Both the position numbers and the translations under genes were made by a program. This document shows, piece by piece, positions 1 through 11,582 of a DNA stretch of 34,183 nt. This DNA is from Bacillus hominis. GTDB taxonomy: Bacteria; Bacillota; Bacilli; Bacillales; Bacillaceae_G. Under the pieces are notes generated by a model. The model did no database searches. It saw nothing but the letters and a program-made list of their open reading frames with translations, and was not told where the DNA came from. The stretch is taken from positions 1 through 34,183 of the forward strand of contig NZ_BOQD01000044.1 of assembly GCF_018332515.1 (NCBI RefSeq), in the 5' to 3' direction. The number at the start of each line of letters is the position of its first letter. The first letter of the stretch is position 1.

Positions 1-669
1 AACGGAACAGGTAAATCAACTTTATCTTCTGCAATTATGGGTCACCCAAAGTATGAAGTAACAGAAGGTAGCATCATCATCGACGGTGAAGATGTATTAG
101 AAATGGAAGTAGACGAGCGCGCACAAGCAGGTCTATTCCTAGCAATGCAATATCCAAGTGAAATTAGCGGAGTAACAAACGCTGACTTCTTACGTTCTGC
201 AATTAATGCACGTCGTGAAGAAGGCGAAGAAATTTCTCTTATGAAATTTATCCGTACATTAGATAAAAACATGGAATTCCTAGAAATGGATCCAGAAATG
301 GCACAACGTTACTTAAACGAAGGTTTCTCTGGCGGTGAGAAAAAACGTAACGAGATTCTTCAATTAATGATGATCGAGCCAAAAATTGCAATCTTAGACG
401 AAATCGACTCAGGTCTTGATATCGATGCATTAAAAGTTGTATCTAAAGGTATTAACCAAATGCGCGGCGAAGAGTTCGGTTGCCTAATGATTACGCATTA
501 CCAACGTTTATTAAACTACATCACTCCAGACTTCGTTCACGTTATGATGAACGGTCGTATCGTTAAATCTGGTGGCCCTGAGCTTGCACAACGTCTAGAA
601 GCTGAAGGTTACGACTGGATTAAAAAAGAATTAGGTATTGAAGACGAAACAGCAGAGCAAGAAGCGTAA
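1..669 (+). CDS. sufC: SufC, Fe-S assembly ATPase (5' end outside window)
   Basis: ATPase subunit of the SufBCD scaffold that builds Fe-S clusters in the cytoplasm. The frame is open from base 1 and begins inside the Walker A motif (NGTGKSTL), so about 40 N-terminal residues lie upstream of the window; the first ATG at 37 is internal. The ABC signature FSGGEKKR, the Walker B segment AILDEIDSGLD and the H-loop histidine in MITHYQRLL are all present. It differs from transporter ATPases in the GGEKKRNEILQ region that is typical of SufC. The stop is 15 bases before sufD, which has its own Shine-Dalgarno (GAGAGGAG). It is the first visible gene of a sufCDSUB operon; the promoter is not in view. 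Confidence 0.97.
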   Translation, partial: NGTGKSTLSSAIMGHPKYEVTEGSIIIDGEDVLEMEVDERAQAGLFLAMQYPSEISGVTNADFLRSAINARREEGEEISLMKFIRTLDKNMEFLEMDPEMAQRYLNEGFSGGEKKRNEILQLMMIEPKIAILDEIDSGLDIDALKVVSKGINQMRGEEFGCLMITHYQRLLNYITPDFVHVMMNGRIVKSGGPELAQRLEAEGYDWIKKELGIEDETAEQEA

Positions 670-684
670 GAGAGGAGCATAAAC

Positions 685-3618
<2,934 letters not shown>

Positions 3619-3666
3619 TGTTAAAGGTTCCTAAAAACGAGGTTATCTAAGGAGGGACACACCAAC

Positions 3667-5064
3667 ATGGCGAAGCAACTGCCAGATATCGGCGATTATA
3701 AATATGGTTTCAAAGACAAAGACGTTTCGATTTTCCGTGCTGGACGCGGTTTAACAAAAGAAATCGTTGAAGAGATTTCACGTATGAAAGAAGAACCACA
3801 GTGGATGTTAGACTTCCGTTTAAAATCACTGGATAAGTTCTATGAAATGCCAATGCCACAATGGGGCGGCGACTTAAACGACTTAGATTTCGATGAAATT
3901 ACGTACTACGTAAAACCATCTGAGAAATCTGAGAAGTCTTGGGATGAAGTACCTGAGGAAATTAAAGCTACATTTGATAAATTAGGTATTCCTGAAGCTG
4001 AGCAAAAATATTTAGCTGGTGTATCTGCACAGTACGAATCTGAAGTTGTATACCACAACATGAAAGAAGACCTAGAAGATCTAGGAATCGTCTTCAAAGA
4101 TACAGATAGCGCATTAAAAGAGAACGAAGATATTTTCCGTGAGCATTTCGGAAAAGTAATCCCACCAACAGACAACAAATTCTCTGCATTAAACTCTGCA
4201 GTTTGGTCTGGTGGATCATTCATCTACGTTCCAAAAGGTATTAAAGTTGATACACCACTTCAAGCGTATTTCCGTATTAACTCTGAAAATATGGGACAAT
4301 TCGAGCGTACGCTTATCATCGTAGACGAAGGCGCACACGTACACTACGTAGAAGGTTGTACAGCACCTGTTTACACGACTAACTCACTTCACAGTGCGGT
4401 AGTAGAAATCATCATTAAAAAAGATGCATATTGCCGTTATACAACAATCCAAAACTGGGCGAACAACGTATACAACCTAGTTACAAAACGTGCGGTTTGT
4501 GAAGAAAACGCAACGATGGAATGGATTGACGGTAACATCGGATCTAAATTAACGATGAAATACCCAGCAGTTATCTTAAAAGGCGAAGGCGCTCGTGGTT
4601 TAACATTATCTATCGCGATTGCTGGTAAAGGCCAACACCAAGATGCTGGTGCGAAAATGATTCACTTAGCACCAAACACATCTTCAACAATCGTTTCTAA
4701 ATCGATTGCGAAGCATGGTGGTAAAGTAACTTACCGTGGTATCGTACAATTCGGACCAAAAGCGAAAAACTCTCGCTCTAACATCGAGTGTGATACGTTA
4801 ATCATGGATAACCAATCTACATCTGATACAATTCCTTATAACGAAATCAAAAATGATTACGTTTCACTTGAGCACGAAGCGAAAGTATCTAAAGTATCAG
4901 AAGAACAATTATTCTACCTAATGAGCCGCGGTATTTCTGAGCAAGAAGCTACAGAAATGATCGTAATGGGCTTCATCGAGCCATTCACTCGCGAACTTCC
5001 AATGGAATACGCAGTTGAAATGAACCGCCTAATCAAGTTTGAGATGGAAGGTTCTATTGGTTAA
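3667..5064 (+). CDS. sufB: SufB, Fe-S scaffold subunit
   Basis: Main scaffold protein on which the nascent cluster is assembled with SufC and SufD. The protein has 465 residues, typical length, and contains conserved SufB segments: [37 protein letters not shown] and the acidic/serine-rich [12 protein letters not shown]. The start at 3667 is preceded by AAGGAGGG. It is the last gene of the operon. Nine bases after the stop begins a structured repeat in the same orientation, and a terminator follows at 5322. Confidence 0.97.
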   Translation: MAKQLPDIGDYKYGFKDKDVSIFRAGRGLTKEIVEEISRMKEEPQWMLDFRLKSLDKFYEMPMPQWGGDLNDLDFDEITYYVKPSEKSEKSWDEVPEEIKATFDKLGIPEAEQKYLAGVSAQYESEVVYHNMKEDLEDLGIVFKDTDSALKENEDIFREHFGKVIPPTDNKFSALNSAVWSGGSFIYVPKGIKVDTPLQAYFRINSENMGQFERTLIIVDEGAHVHYVEGCTAPVYTTNSLHSAVVEIIIKKDAYCRYTTIQNWANNVYNLVTKRAVCEENATMEWIDGNIGSKLTMKYPAVILKGEGARGLTLSIAIAGKGQHQDAGAKMIHLAPNTSSTIVSKSIAKHGGKVTYRGIVQFGPKAKNSRSNIECDTLIMDNQSTSDTIPYNEIKNDYVSLEHEAKVSKVSEEQLFYLMSRGISEQEATEMIVMGFIEPFTRELPMEYAVEMNRLIKFEMEGSIG

Positions 5065-5073
5065 ATAGAAATG

Positions 5074-5313
5074 CGGAGCCGACTGTTCAGACCCGTTGGC
5101 TAAGGTTCTTTCGCACAGAAGATGCTTTTTATCTTCTGGTGCGGAAGGTTCTTAGACATGAGGGTCTAGGAGGCGAAGCTGGACAATATTTAAAGTGGAA
5201 GCGGCTCGTTCAGAATGTGAGGGGGATGGAGCTTCTGACGTAGAGGCGCTTTTTGCCTCATAGGAAAAAGTGAAGCCACCGAACATTCTAGCCGCTGGAA
5301 CTGGATAATATAT
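5074..5313 (+). repeat. Structured intergenic repeat, two units (copy 1)
   Basis: Two related units stand head to tail: unit A about 5074-5192 and unit B about 5193-5313. Unit B has an outer stem AGCGGCT (5200-5206) with AGCCGCT (5290-5296) and an inner stem AGAATGT (5212-5218) with ACATTCT (5283-5289). Its apical hairpin is GAGGC, loop GCTTTTT, GCCTC (5243-5259). Unit A has an inner stem AGACCC (5089-5094) with GGGTCT (5162-5167), then CTAAG with CTTAG, and an apical hairpin CAGAAGAT-GCTTTTT-ATCTTCTG. A homologous pair in the opposite orientation lies at 24237-24491. It probably belongs to one of the bcr-type repeat families of the B. cereus group, but I cannot name which. Confidence 0.85.
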
Positions 5314-5321
5314 GTATGAAG

Positions 5322-5351
5322 AAAGCGCCCTGCATAGCAGGGTGCTTTTTT
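5322..5351 (+). terminator. Rho-independent terminator of the suf operon
   Basis: Stem AAAGCGCCCTGC, loop ATAG, then CAGGGTGCTTT followed by a T run. It stands after the structured repeat, so the repeat would be part of the suf mRNA 3' region if no earlier stop occurs. Confidence 0.8.
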
Positions 5352-5684
5352 GTGTTGTGTAAGCTAGTCTGGATTCGGCTTGGGGTGGTCGGGGGCGTAT
5401 ACCCGGGTTGGTGTTCAGCTAAATATATCAACGATTTTTTTGATATATCGATTTATCAACAACTTACGACAGGAAGAACAGGCCATATACCCCGAATCTA
5501 AATCGTATCCACCTTATCCACAGATTAGAAAAAATAAAGTTTTCCATATTAAAAGGGCAATCTTTGGCTTTTTCTCATAATGCGAGTACAATGTAAAATA
5601 GCAAGAAAAGACGAAAAGTATTTACAGGATTATTGCGTACGTGTAGCGTAAATGGCAGTAAGGAACTGAGAGGAGGTTTTTTCT
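5352..5684. other. Gene-free stretch before yunD
   Basis: About 330 bases without a convincing gene; the short open frames here have no Shine-Dalgarno and no protein-like composition. It holds an inverted repeat ATATATCAA/TTGATATAT near 5422-5448 and the candidate yunD promoter at 5564-5592. The Shine-Dalgarno AGGAGG is at 5671-5676. Confidence 0.6.
5564..5592 (+). promoter_or_regulatory. Candidate sigma-A promoter for yunD
   Basis: -35 TTGGCT (5564-5569), 17-base spacer, -10 TACAAT (5587-5592). It lies about 90 bases upstream of the predicted yunD start and downstream of the suf terminator. Inferred from consensus only. Confidence 0.5.
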
Positions 5685-7100
5685 CTGAATATAAATAAAG
5701 AAACGATCATCCACCTTTATCATACAAACGATATACATAGTCATTTTGAAAATTGGCCGCAAATTTCTCGGTTTGTACTAGGTGAGAAAAAGCGAAGACA
5801 GGCAGCGGGAGAGACTGTTTTAACTGTGGATATTGGCGATCATGTGGATCGTTTTCATAGTATTTCGGAAGCGACAAATGGACTTGGGAATACGAGGTTA
5901 TTAAATGAGGCGTTATATGATTATGTAACGATCGGAAATAATGAAGGAATTACGTTAGCGAAAGAGCATTTGAATCGTCTATATGATGATGCTGGGTTTG
6001 AGGTGCTTGTAGCGAATTTATTTGAAAAAGAAGGTGTACGTCCGGCGTGGGCGCAGCCTTATAAATTACATACAACGACAGATGGGATTACGGTTGCCTT
6101 TATTGGGTTAACGGTAGCTTATCCAGAGTTTTATCATATGTTAGATTGGCATATTGAAGATCCAATCATCCATTTAGAGTCTATTTTAGAAGAAGTTAAG
6201 GATACAGCTCATATTACGGTTGTGCTTTCTCATCTTGGAAAAAGTATGGATGAGTATATGGCGGAGCATTATGATATAGATGTTATTTTAGGTGCACATA
6301 CGCATCATTTATTTGAGCGCGGCGTTCTTGTAAATGATACCTTGCTTTGCTGTTGTGAAAAGTGGGGACATTACGTTGGTCACGTTCAGCTTACTGTGGA
6401 TAAAGAGACGAAGAGACTGTTGAAAAAAGACGGTAGAGCGATTAAGACAGAACGGTTAGGTGCTTATAGCGAGCCGTTATCCACAATTGAAATGCTGCAG
6501 GAAGAAAGTAAACAGATAATGGCTGAGCCTGTCGTTCATTTAAAAGAATCATTGCCGGTTGATTGGTTTAAGGAGACGACGTTTTCTCATATGTTGGCAA
6601 GTGCGCTTAAAGAGTGGTGTAATGCAGATATTGGAATGGTGAACGCTGGTGTACTACTTGAGGGATTAAATGAAGGCGTTGTGACGCGCGGAGATATTCA
6701 TCGAATTTGTCCACATCCAATTAATCCATGTCTATTAAAAGTGCCAGGGAAGACGTTAAGAGAAGTTATTTTGAAAGCACGCCGTCCGAATATGGAGAAT
6801 CTTGAGGTGAAAGGATTCGGATTTCGTGGAAAAGTAATGGGGAAAATGATTTACGATGGTTTAGAAGTGATTCCAGATACGATTCCTGGGAATAAAATTT
6901 TACTGGAAGATGTATTGATTAACGGGAAATCACTGGAGTTAGATCGTATATATACGGTAGGAACGATTGATATGTTTACGTTTGGATACTTATACCCAGA
7001 GCTATCCACACTTTCTCATAAGCAATATTATATGCCAGAACTACTTAGAGATGTGTTAACAGACATGTTGATAACTCATACATTTTCCGTCAAACTATAG
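5685..7100 (+). CDS. yunD: YunD, metallophosphoesterase of the 5'-nucleotidase family
   Basis: Calcineurin-like phosphoesterase with a C-terminal 5'-nucleotidase domain. The N terminus has HTNDIHSHF and DIGDHVDRF, then GNNEGIT (the usual GNHE with Asn), VVLSHLG and GAHTHH, the metal and phosphate ligands of the family. The C-terminal domain follows from about residue 240. No ATG, GTG or TTG lies upstream of the conserved HTNDIHSH block in this frame; the first ATG at 5826 would delete essential motifs. A CTG at 5685, eight bases after AGGAGG, is the best start and gives 471 residues, close to B. subtilis YunD. There is no signal peptide, so it should be cytoplasmic. yunC and yunB follow, as in B. 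subtilis. The substrate is not known to me. Confidence 0.9.
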   Translation: MNINKETIIHLYHTNDIHSHFENWPQISRFVLGEKKRRQAAGETVLTVDIGDHVDRFHSISEATNGLGNTRLLNEALYDYVTIGNNEGITLAKEHLNRLYDDAGFEVLVANLFEKEGVRPAWAQPYKLHTTTDGITVAFIGLTVAYPEFYHMLDWHIEDPIIHLESILEEVKDTAHITVVLSHLGKSMDEYMAEHYDIDVILGAHTHHLFERGVLVNDTLLCCCEKWGHYVGHVQLTVDKETKRLLKKDGRAIKTERLGAYSEPLSTIEMLQEESKQIMAEPVVHLKESLPVDWFKETTFSHMLASALKEWCNADIGMVNAGVLLEGLNEGVVTRGDIHRICPHPINPCLLKVPGKTLREVILKARRPNMENLEVKGFGFRGKVMGKMIYDGLEVIPDTIPGNKILLEDVLINGKSLELDRIYTVGTIDMFTFGYLYPELSTLSHKQYYMPELLRDVLTDMLITHTFSVKL

Positions 7101-7165
7101 GCTAGTTAACGTGTAACACTCATTTTTCTCTTGTCATACAGATAAGAAAGAGAGGAGTGTGAACT

Positions 7166-7468
7166 ATGGTTAATGTAGAGCCTATTATAATTGATAACTA
7201 TACGTTTATTGCCGTTAGCGTCAAACTTCCAAAGACAAATTTGCTAGCTGTAATGAGCGATAAAGGATATATTATGTGCGGTGCATTAGATATAGGTCTT
7301 TTAAATGAGAAGTTAGGAGATCGAGGAATTATTGCTGGCCGTGCGGTTGGCGTAAGAACGATTGAACAACTTCTTGAAGCGCCGCTGGAATCAGTAACGA
7401 TTGAAGCCGAAGCTTTAGGCATTAAGGCCGGAACAATCGGAAAAGAAGCATTATTAAAAATGAGATAA
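7166..7468 (+). CDS. yunC: YunC, DUF1805 protein
   Basis: Small conserved protein of 100 residues, of the DUF1805 family, which has a known fold but no assigned function. The glycine-rich core MCGALDIGLLNEKLGDRGIIAGRAVGV is recognisable in parts (MCGALDIGLLN, RGIIAGRAVGV). The ATG at 7166 follows GAGAGGAG. It sits 65 bases after yunD and before yunB, the same order as in B. subtilis. A hairpin at 7480-7522 probably ends its transcript. Confidence 0.88.
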   Translation: MVNVEPIIIDNYTFIAVSVKLPKTNLLAVMSDKGYIMCGALDIGLLNEKLGDRGIIAGRAVGVRTIEQLLEAPLESVTIEAEALGIKAGTIGKEALLKMR

Positions 7469-7479
7469 GCATATATCGC

Positions 7480-7522
7480 CCCTCCTTCTTGCATAGAAAT
7501 AATATAAGAAGGAGGGTTTTCT
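7480..7522 (+). terminator. Terminator after yunC that contains the yunB ribosome binding site
   Basis: Perfect 11-bp stem: CCCTCCTTCTT (7480-7490) pairs with AAGAAGGAGGG (7506-7516), loop of 15 bases, then TTTT. The right arm includes the Shine-Dalgarno of yunB (AAGGAGGG), so the same hairpin could hide that site in read-through RNA. A weak SigE-like -10 (CATAGAAAT, 7492-7500) lies in the loop. Confidence 0.65.
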
Positions 7523-7523
7523 T

Positions 7524-8243
7524 ATGAGCATATTTCGTTCGAAAAATTCGCGGTTTCGAAGGGGACCGATTTCCTTTCGGTATATACTGCTTATTTCGTT
7601 TATCATTTTTATCGTAATGGTAGTTCAGGGGTTATGGATTGTAAATAAAAGTATTCAGCCAACGTTAATTAAGTATGGGGAAACAGAGACGCATAAAATG
7701 GCCACAGCAGTTATGACGAAAGCGGTAAAAGATAGAATTAATGAAGGGTTTGATGTAGATTCATTAATGAAAGTACAAACGGATAGGAACGGGAAAGTAT
7801 CTACAATTGATTTAAATACAAAACAAGTAAATGAAATATTAACATCGACTACTGCATACATAGAGAAATATTTACAACAAGTAGAAAAAGGGGATACGAA
7901 AGCACTTGGTATTTTTGAAGAGAATGGGGTATCTATGTCAGTTCCTTTTGGGCGCATAACCGATAATGCGCTTCTTGGTAATATAGGACCGGATATTCCG
8001 ATTAATTTTACGCCAATTGGTCATGTGAATACGGATATTAAACAGTTAGTTGAGCCACAAGGAATTAATAATACAGCGATCAAAATTATTATGGAAGTGG
8101 AAGTGACGTTACAAGTTATGATTCCGTTACGCACGAAAGAAATTACGGTGAAGCAAAACATTCCGATTGCGACGCGCATTGTTCAAGGTGAAGTACCTAC
8201 TTATTACGGAAGTGGCGGAGTTGTTGTACCAGATAAAAAATAA
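7524..8243 (+). CDS. yunB: YunB, sporulation protein
   Basis: Membrane-anchored protein of 239 residues. One N-terminal transmembrane segment (about residues 18-42, YILLISFIIFIVMVVQGLWI) is followed by an extracytoplasmic domain with repeated beta-rich segments. In B. subtilis yunB is a SigE-dependent gene needed for normal sporulation; its biochemical role is unknown to me. The ATG at 7524 follows AAGGAGGG. It converges with lytH, and the two stop codons lie in the two arms of one terminator. Confidence 0.88.
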   Translation: MSIFRSKNSRFRRGPISFRYILLISFIIFIVMVVQGLWIVNKSIQPTLIKYGETETHKMATAVMTKAVKDRINEGFDVDSLMKVQTDRNGKVSTIDLNTKQVNEILTSTTAYIEKYLQQVEKGDTKALGIFEENGVSMSVPFGRITDNALLGNIGPDIPINFTPIGHVNTDIKQLVEPQGINNTAIKIIMEVEVTLQVMIPLRTKEITVKQNIPIATRIVQGEVPTYYGSGGVVVPDKK

Positions 8244-8270
8244 CCGTAGCAATTCGCTACGGTTATCGTT
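8241..8270. terminator. Bidirectional terminator between yunB and lytH
   Basis: A 10-bp stem TAACCGTAGC (8241-8250) with GCTACGGTTA (8256-8265) and loop AATTC. The yunB stop is in the left arm and the lytH stop in the right arm. T-rich tracts follow on both strands. Confidence 0.75.
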
Positions 8271-9246
8271 TTGTATTTGCTCGTTCTTTTCGTTCCCAAA
8301 GGCTTAAATGCATGTATGGATCGAAAGCCCATTCTGTATAGCCGTTGTCTTTATACATTCCAAAGTGTAAGTGTGGTGGGAACTTTCCAGCTGTACCAGG
8401 AGGACCGTAGCCGGTACTACCGACAAATCCGATTACTTTTCCCGGCTCGACAATTTGGCCGAGCTGTATTTCTTTAGAGAACCCGCCTAAATGAGCGTAA
8501 TAGTGGTAATTATTATGAAGATCACGAATACCAATGCGCCATCCACCAAGACGATTCCATCCTTTCGTTTCAATAACGCCATAGCAAGTTGATCGTACTG
8601 GTACGCCATATCCAGCAAAAATATCGGTTCCTTCATGAACCCTCCTGCCGCCAAAACTTCTACCAGCACCAAAAGTACTACGATAGCTATTGTCACTGCG
8701 AATCGGGAGAGGGAAAGCATTTCCTTCTAAATTAATGCGGCCATAATGTTTATAAATTTGGGCGTATTCTGTAATTAACTCAACAGTTTTTGCACGTCTA
8801 TAATATTCCCAAAGCATAATGTTAATACGGTCTTCTGACGTTCCTTGTTTCTTTAAAATAGTTGCTGCTGTATGCAGAAGATCACGGTCGTTATTTGCAT
8901 TTGCAAATCCATCTTTGTCACCATCTAAACCCATTCCGCCAAATAGAGAAATGGTGTGGGGGAGAGTATCGTTACTATTAACAGGTCCAGCCCACATTTC
9001 TGGTTTGAAATAAAGGGAAATGATAGCATCCGGCTTTTTCGGAATATCCTTTCTTACGCTCCGTATATTTCTTTCATACTGATCCATTGCAGCTAAGTAA
9101 TACCATGGAATGCCTGAAGATTGCTCGGTTTCTTTATATAGTGCCATGCGCTTATCATATATGCTTTGCTGATTATCTTCACCGTAAGCGATGTTTTGGT
9201 GGAGAAGAAAGCAAATCGAAAGCAAAAGAGAAATTTTTCGAAGCAT
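8263..9246 (-). CDS. lytH: LytH-like M23 peptidase (sporulation cortex peptidase)
   Basis: Secreted or membrane-anchored peptidoglycan peptidase, 327 residues from the ATG at 9246, which has AAGGAG seven to eight bases upstream. Upstream in-frame codons lack a ribosome binding site. A signal segment (MLRKISLLLSICFLLHQNIAYG) starts the protein. The C-terminal LytM/M23 domain has the zinc ligands H and D in RRVHEGTDIFAGYG and the HLHFGMY motif. Length and position between yunB and lipA match B. subtilis LytH (YunA), which trims peptide side chains in the spore cortex to single L-alanine. Confidence 0.9.
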   Translation of the reverse strand: MLRKISLLLSICFLLHQNIAYGEDNQQSIYDKRMALYKETEQSSGIPWYYLAAMDQYERNIRSVRKDIPKKPDAIISLYFKPEMWAGPVNSNDTLPHTISLFGGMGLDGDKDGFANANNDRDLLHTAATILKKQGTSEDRINIMLWEYYRRAKTVELITEYAQIYKHYGRINLEGNAFPLPIRSDNSYRSTFGAGRSFGGRRVHEGTDIFAGYGVPVRSTCYGVIETKGWNRLGGWRIGIRDLHNNYHYYAHLGGFSKEIQLGQIVEPGKVIGFVGSTGYGPPGTAGKFPPHLHFGMYKDNGYTEWAFDPYMHLSLWERKERANTKR

Positions 9247-9342
9247 GAAATAGACTCCTTTCACAACATCACTCTTTTTAGTGTGGGATATACGGAGTAT
9301 TTCATTATAGGGAACGATTGGAAAAAATCTTAGAATCTTCAT

Positions 9343-9371
9343 TTGAGCAAATCGCTTTCATACGTTAGAAT
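9343..9371 (+). promoter_or_regulatory. Candidate sigma-A promoter for lipA
   Basis: -35 TTGAGC (9343-9348), 17-base spacer, -10 TAGAAT (9366-9371), 64 bases before the lipA start and divergent from lytH. Confidence 0.5.
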
Positions 9372-9435
9372 AGATATGTTACATTGAAAGAAGCGAACAC
9401 GGTAAAATATTTCATATTGTGCGGAGTTGATAACC

Positions 9436-10332
9436 ATGACAAAACAAACAGAGTATAAGCGCAAGCCCGAATGGTTGAAAATTAAGTTAAACACGAATGA
9501 AAACTATACAGGCTTAAAGAAAATGATGCGTTCTAAAAATCTTCATACAGTTTGTGAAGAGGCGAAATGTCCGAATATTCATGAGTGCTGGGCTGTAAGG
9601 AAAACAGCAACATTTATGATCTTAGGTGCGGTTTGTACACGTGCTTGTCGTTTTTGTGCGGTTAAAACAGGCTTGCCAACTGAGCTTGATTTACAAGAAC
9701 CAGAACGCGTAGCAGATTCTGTAGTACAAATGGGCTTAAAGCACGTTGTTATAACAGCGGTTGCACGTGATGATTTAAAGGATGGCGGAGCAGCTGTTTT
9801 TGCTGAAACAGTACGCGCTGTTCGTCGCAAAAATCCATTTACGTCAATCGAAGTATTACCATCTGATATGGGTGGGGTAGAAGAAAACTTAAAAATGTTA
9901 ATGGATGCAAAACCAGATATTTTGAACCATAACATTGAAACAGTACGTCGATTATCTAACCGAGTTCGCGCTAGAGCAAAATATGACCGTTCATTAGAGT
10001 TTTTACGTCGAGCAAAAGAAATGCAGCCTGATATTCCAACTAAATCGAGCATTATGGTGGGCTTAGGTGAAACAAGAGAAGATTTAATTGAGGCAATGGA
10101 TGACTTACGTGCAAACAATGTGGATATTTTAACTCTTGGACAATACCTACAACCATCTAAGAAGCATTTACCAGTTCTTAAATATTATCCACCAGCAGAA
10201 TTTGCAGAGCTTAAAGAAATTGCACTTAGCAAAGGATTTAGCCACTGTGAAGCTGGCCCACTTGTGCGTTCTTCTTACCATGCGGACGAGCAAGTACGTT
10301 CTGCGAAAGAAAAAACAGCAGAAGCGAAATAA
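9436..10332 (+). CDS. lipA: LipA, lipoyl synthase
   Basis: Radical SAM enzyme that inserts two sulfur atoms into protein-bound octanoyl groups to make lipoyl cofactors. The protein has 298 residues. The auxiliary cluster motif [12 protein letters not shown] is followed by the radical SAM motif CTRACRFC (CX3CX2C), and the C terminus has the RSSYHAD motif whose serine ligates the auxiliary cluster. The ATG at 9436 is nine bases after GGAG; a TTG at 9427 in the same frame is too close to it. LipA consumes an Fe-S cluster per turnover, so it is a client of the SUF system upstream. It precedes the yut genes, as in B. subtilis. Confidence 0.97.
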   Translation: MTKQTEYKRKPEWLKIKLNTNENYTGLKKMMRSKNLHTVCEEAKCPNIHECWAVRKTATFMILGAVCTRACRFCAVKTGLPTELDLQEPERVADSVVQMGLKHVVITAVARDDLKDGGAAVFAETVRAVRRKNPFTSIEVLPSDMGGVEENLKMLMDAKPDILNHNIETVRRLSNRVRARAKYDRSLEFLRRAKEMQPDIPTKSSIMVGLGETREDLIEAMDDLRANNVDILTLGQYLQPSKKHLPVLKYYPPAEFAELKEIALSKGFSHCEAGPLVRSSYHADEQVRSAKEKTAEAK

Positions 10333-10334
10333 TG

Positions 10335-10368
10335 AAAAAAGAGAGCTAATCATTAGCTCTCTTTTTTT
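10335..10368. terminator. Bidirectional terminator after lipA
   Basis: Stem AAAAAAGAGAGCTAA, loop TCA, TTAGCTCTCTTTTTTT. It overlaps the stop codon of the convergent deacylase gene and would serve both strands. Confidence 0.8.
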
Positions 10369-10832
10369 GTGTACGCTAAAACGGTATTTGGACATGTTGA
10401 TAAAATCTTTTTTAATTCCTCTGTGGATAATTCAATTGTAAATTCAGGTACACCAGGTGTAATTAAAACTTTCTTGTAAGTATAGATTGAACTGTCCACA
10501 ATAATCGTTACATCTTGTGAATAACCGAAAGGTGCTACACATCCTGGCGTGCAACCAGTCTCTTCTCTTAGCTCATCAGGAGAACAGAGAGATAAGCTTT
10601 CTCCTGTTATTTCTTTCATCTCTCCTCGGTTGAGGCGAGTTCCTTCTAACGTGAAAAATACGTAATAAGCCCCAGATTTTGATTTTAAAAACAAGCTTTT
10701 ACTTGGAGTGCCCTGTAAACCAAGTCTTTCACGAACAATACGGTCTGTTTCATAGTCAAGTACTGGCTCGTGTTCAAACTTTTCATAAGAAGCATTTGTT
10801 TTATGTAGTAAAGAAAGTACGTCTTCGTACAT
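10353..10832 (-). CDS. YbaK/ProXp-type aminoacyl-tRNA deacylase
   Basis: Single-domain protein of 159 residues of the YbaK/EbsC/ProRS-insertion family, free-standing editing domains that hydrolyse mischarged aminoacyl-tRNA. Visible family features are SKSLFLKSKSGAYYVFFTL (with the conserved lysine), RLNRGEMKEITG and GCTPGCVAPFG, the last resembling the TPG...PFG loop of ProXp-Ala/PrdX members. The ATG at 10832 has GAGGGG upstream. The tRNA specificity cannot be read from the sequence alone. Not part of the B. subtilis yut order. Confidence 0.82.
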   Translation of the reverse strand: MYEDVLSLLHKTNASYEKFEHEPVLDYETDRIVRERLGLQGTPSKSLFLKSKSGAYYVFFTLEGTRLNRGEMKEITGESLSLCSPDELREETGCTPGCVAPFGYSQDVTIIVDSSIYTYKKVLITPGVPEFTIELSTEELKKILSTCPNTVLAYTKKES

Positions 10833-10915
10833 GTTGAATGATACCCCTCTCTATGTTTTACTGCAGCTCTACCATATCTTCTCGCGGTGTCAACTGAATG
10901 TATTGGAAAGAGATA

Positions 10916-11470
10916 TTACTTGGATGGCGCTTCCCACAATCGTTTTATGACAGATTGTTCATCAAGTGTAATTTCATAAATATCAGGGTTCGTTAAAGTT
11001 TTCCATTTATCAAAGCCAATAGTATGATCAAAGTGCTTTAAAATTAATGTGAGTAAGTTGCCGTGTGTCAAGAGTAATGTTGTGTCATGGTCTAGTTTTA
11101 AAACTTCTTGGATAAGTGAGATAGCACGGTCTGTTGCTTGTTTTGTTGACTCTCCGCCCGAAAAGGCAATATCTATATTGGTAAAAGTGTATTCTAGTTT
11201 TTGAAGCCAATCATCCATTGAAACAGTGCTTAATATGCGTTCTGCTAGCCGTTCATCTTCTTGGATCGATAAATTAGCTTGGAGGGCATATGGCCGAATA
11301 GAATCGATAGCACGGACAAATGGGCTTGAAATAATATGATCTATTTGTAGATGATTTTCTAAGAGGAATGTAGCAAGGCTGTTTGCTTGATCTTTTCCTA
11401 CGTTTGTTAATTCGGCATTACGCTCTTGTCCAGTTGCTGAACAATGCCTGATTACAATAATTTTCTTCAT
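10916..11470 (-). CDS. Histidine phosphatase family protein
   Basis: Protein of 184 residues of the phosphoglycerate mutase-like branch. The N-terminal phosphohistidine motif reads IRHCSATGQ (RHC in place of the common RHG). SSPFVRAIDS provides the second arginine, and LLTHGNLL the C-terminal histidine. The C terminus is shorter than in true glycolytic mutases, so a phosphatase is more likely. The substrate cannot be inferred. The gap to the YbaK-like gene is 83 bases and there is no clear terminator between them, so co-transcription is possible. Confidence 0.82.
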   Translation of the reverse strand: MKKIIVIRHCSATGQERNAELTNVGKDQANSLATFLLENHLQIDHIISSPFVRAIDSIRPYALQANLSIQEDERLAERILSTVSMDDWLQKLEYTFTNIDIAFSGGESTKQATDRAISLIQEVLKLDHDTTLLLTHGNLLTLILKHFDHTIGFDKWKTLTNPDIYEITLDEQSVIKRLWEAPSK

Positions 11471-11582
11471 ATTTCATCCCCATCTTTCAAGTTGACGATA
11501 TATACTTCGACAAATGTTGAAAAAATTCCTTTTTATTGGAAACGGAATAGTAATCTAAGTATGTGGAAAAGTAATGTGGATA

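Noticed and set aside
5316-5580. Two overlapping short open frames after the suf terminator
   Set aside because: No ribosome binding site, and the first starts within the terminator stem.
5826-7100. yunD starting at ATG 5826
   Set aside because: This would delete HTNDIHSHF and neighbouring metal-binding residues that are encoded in frame upstream, just after a strong Shine-Dalgarno.
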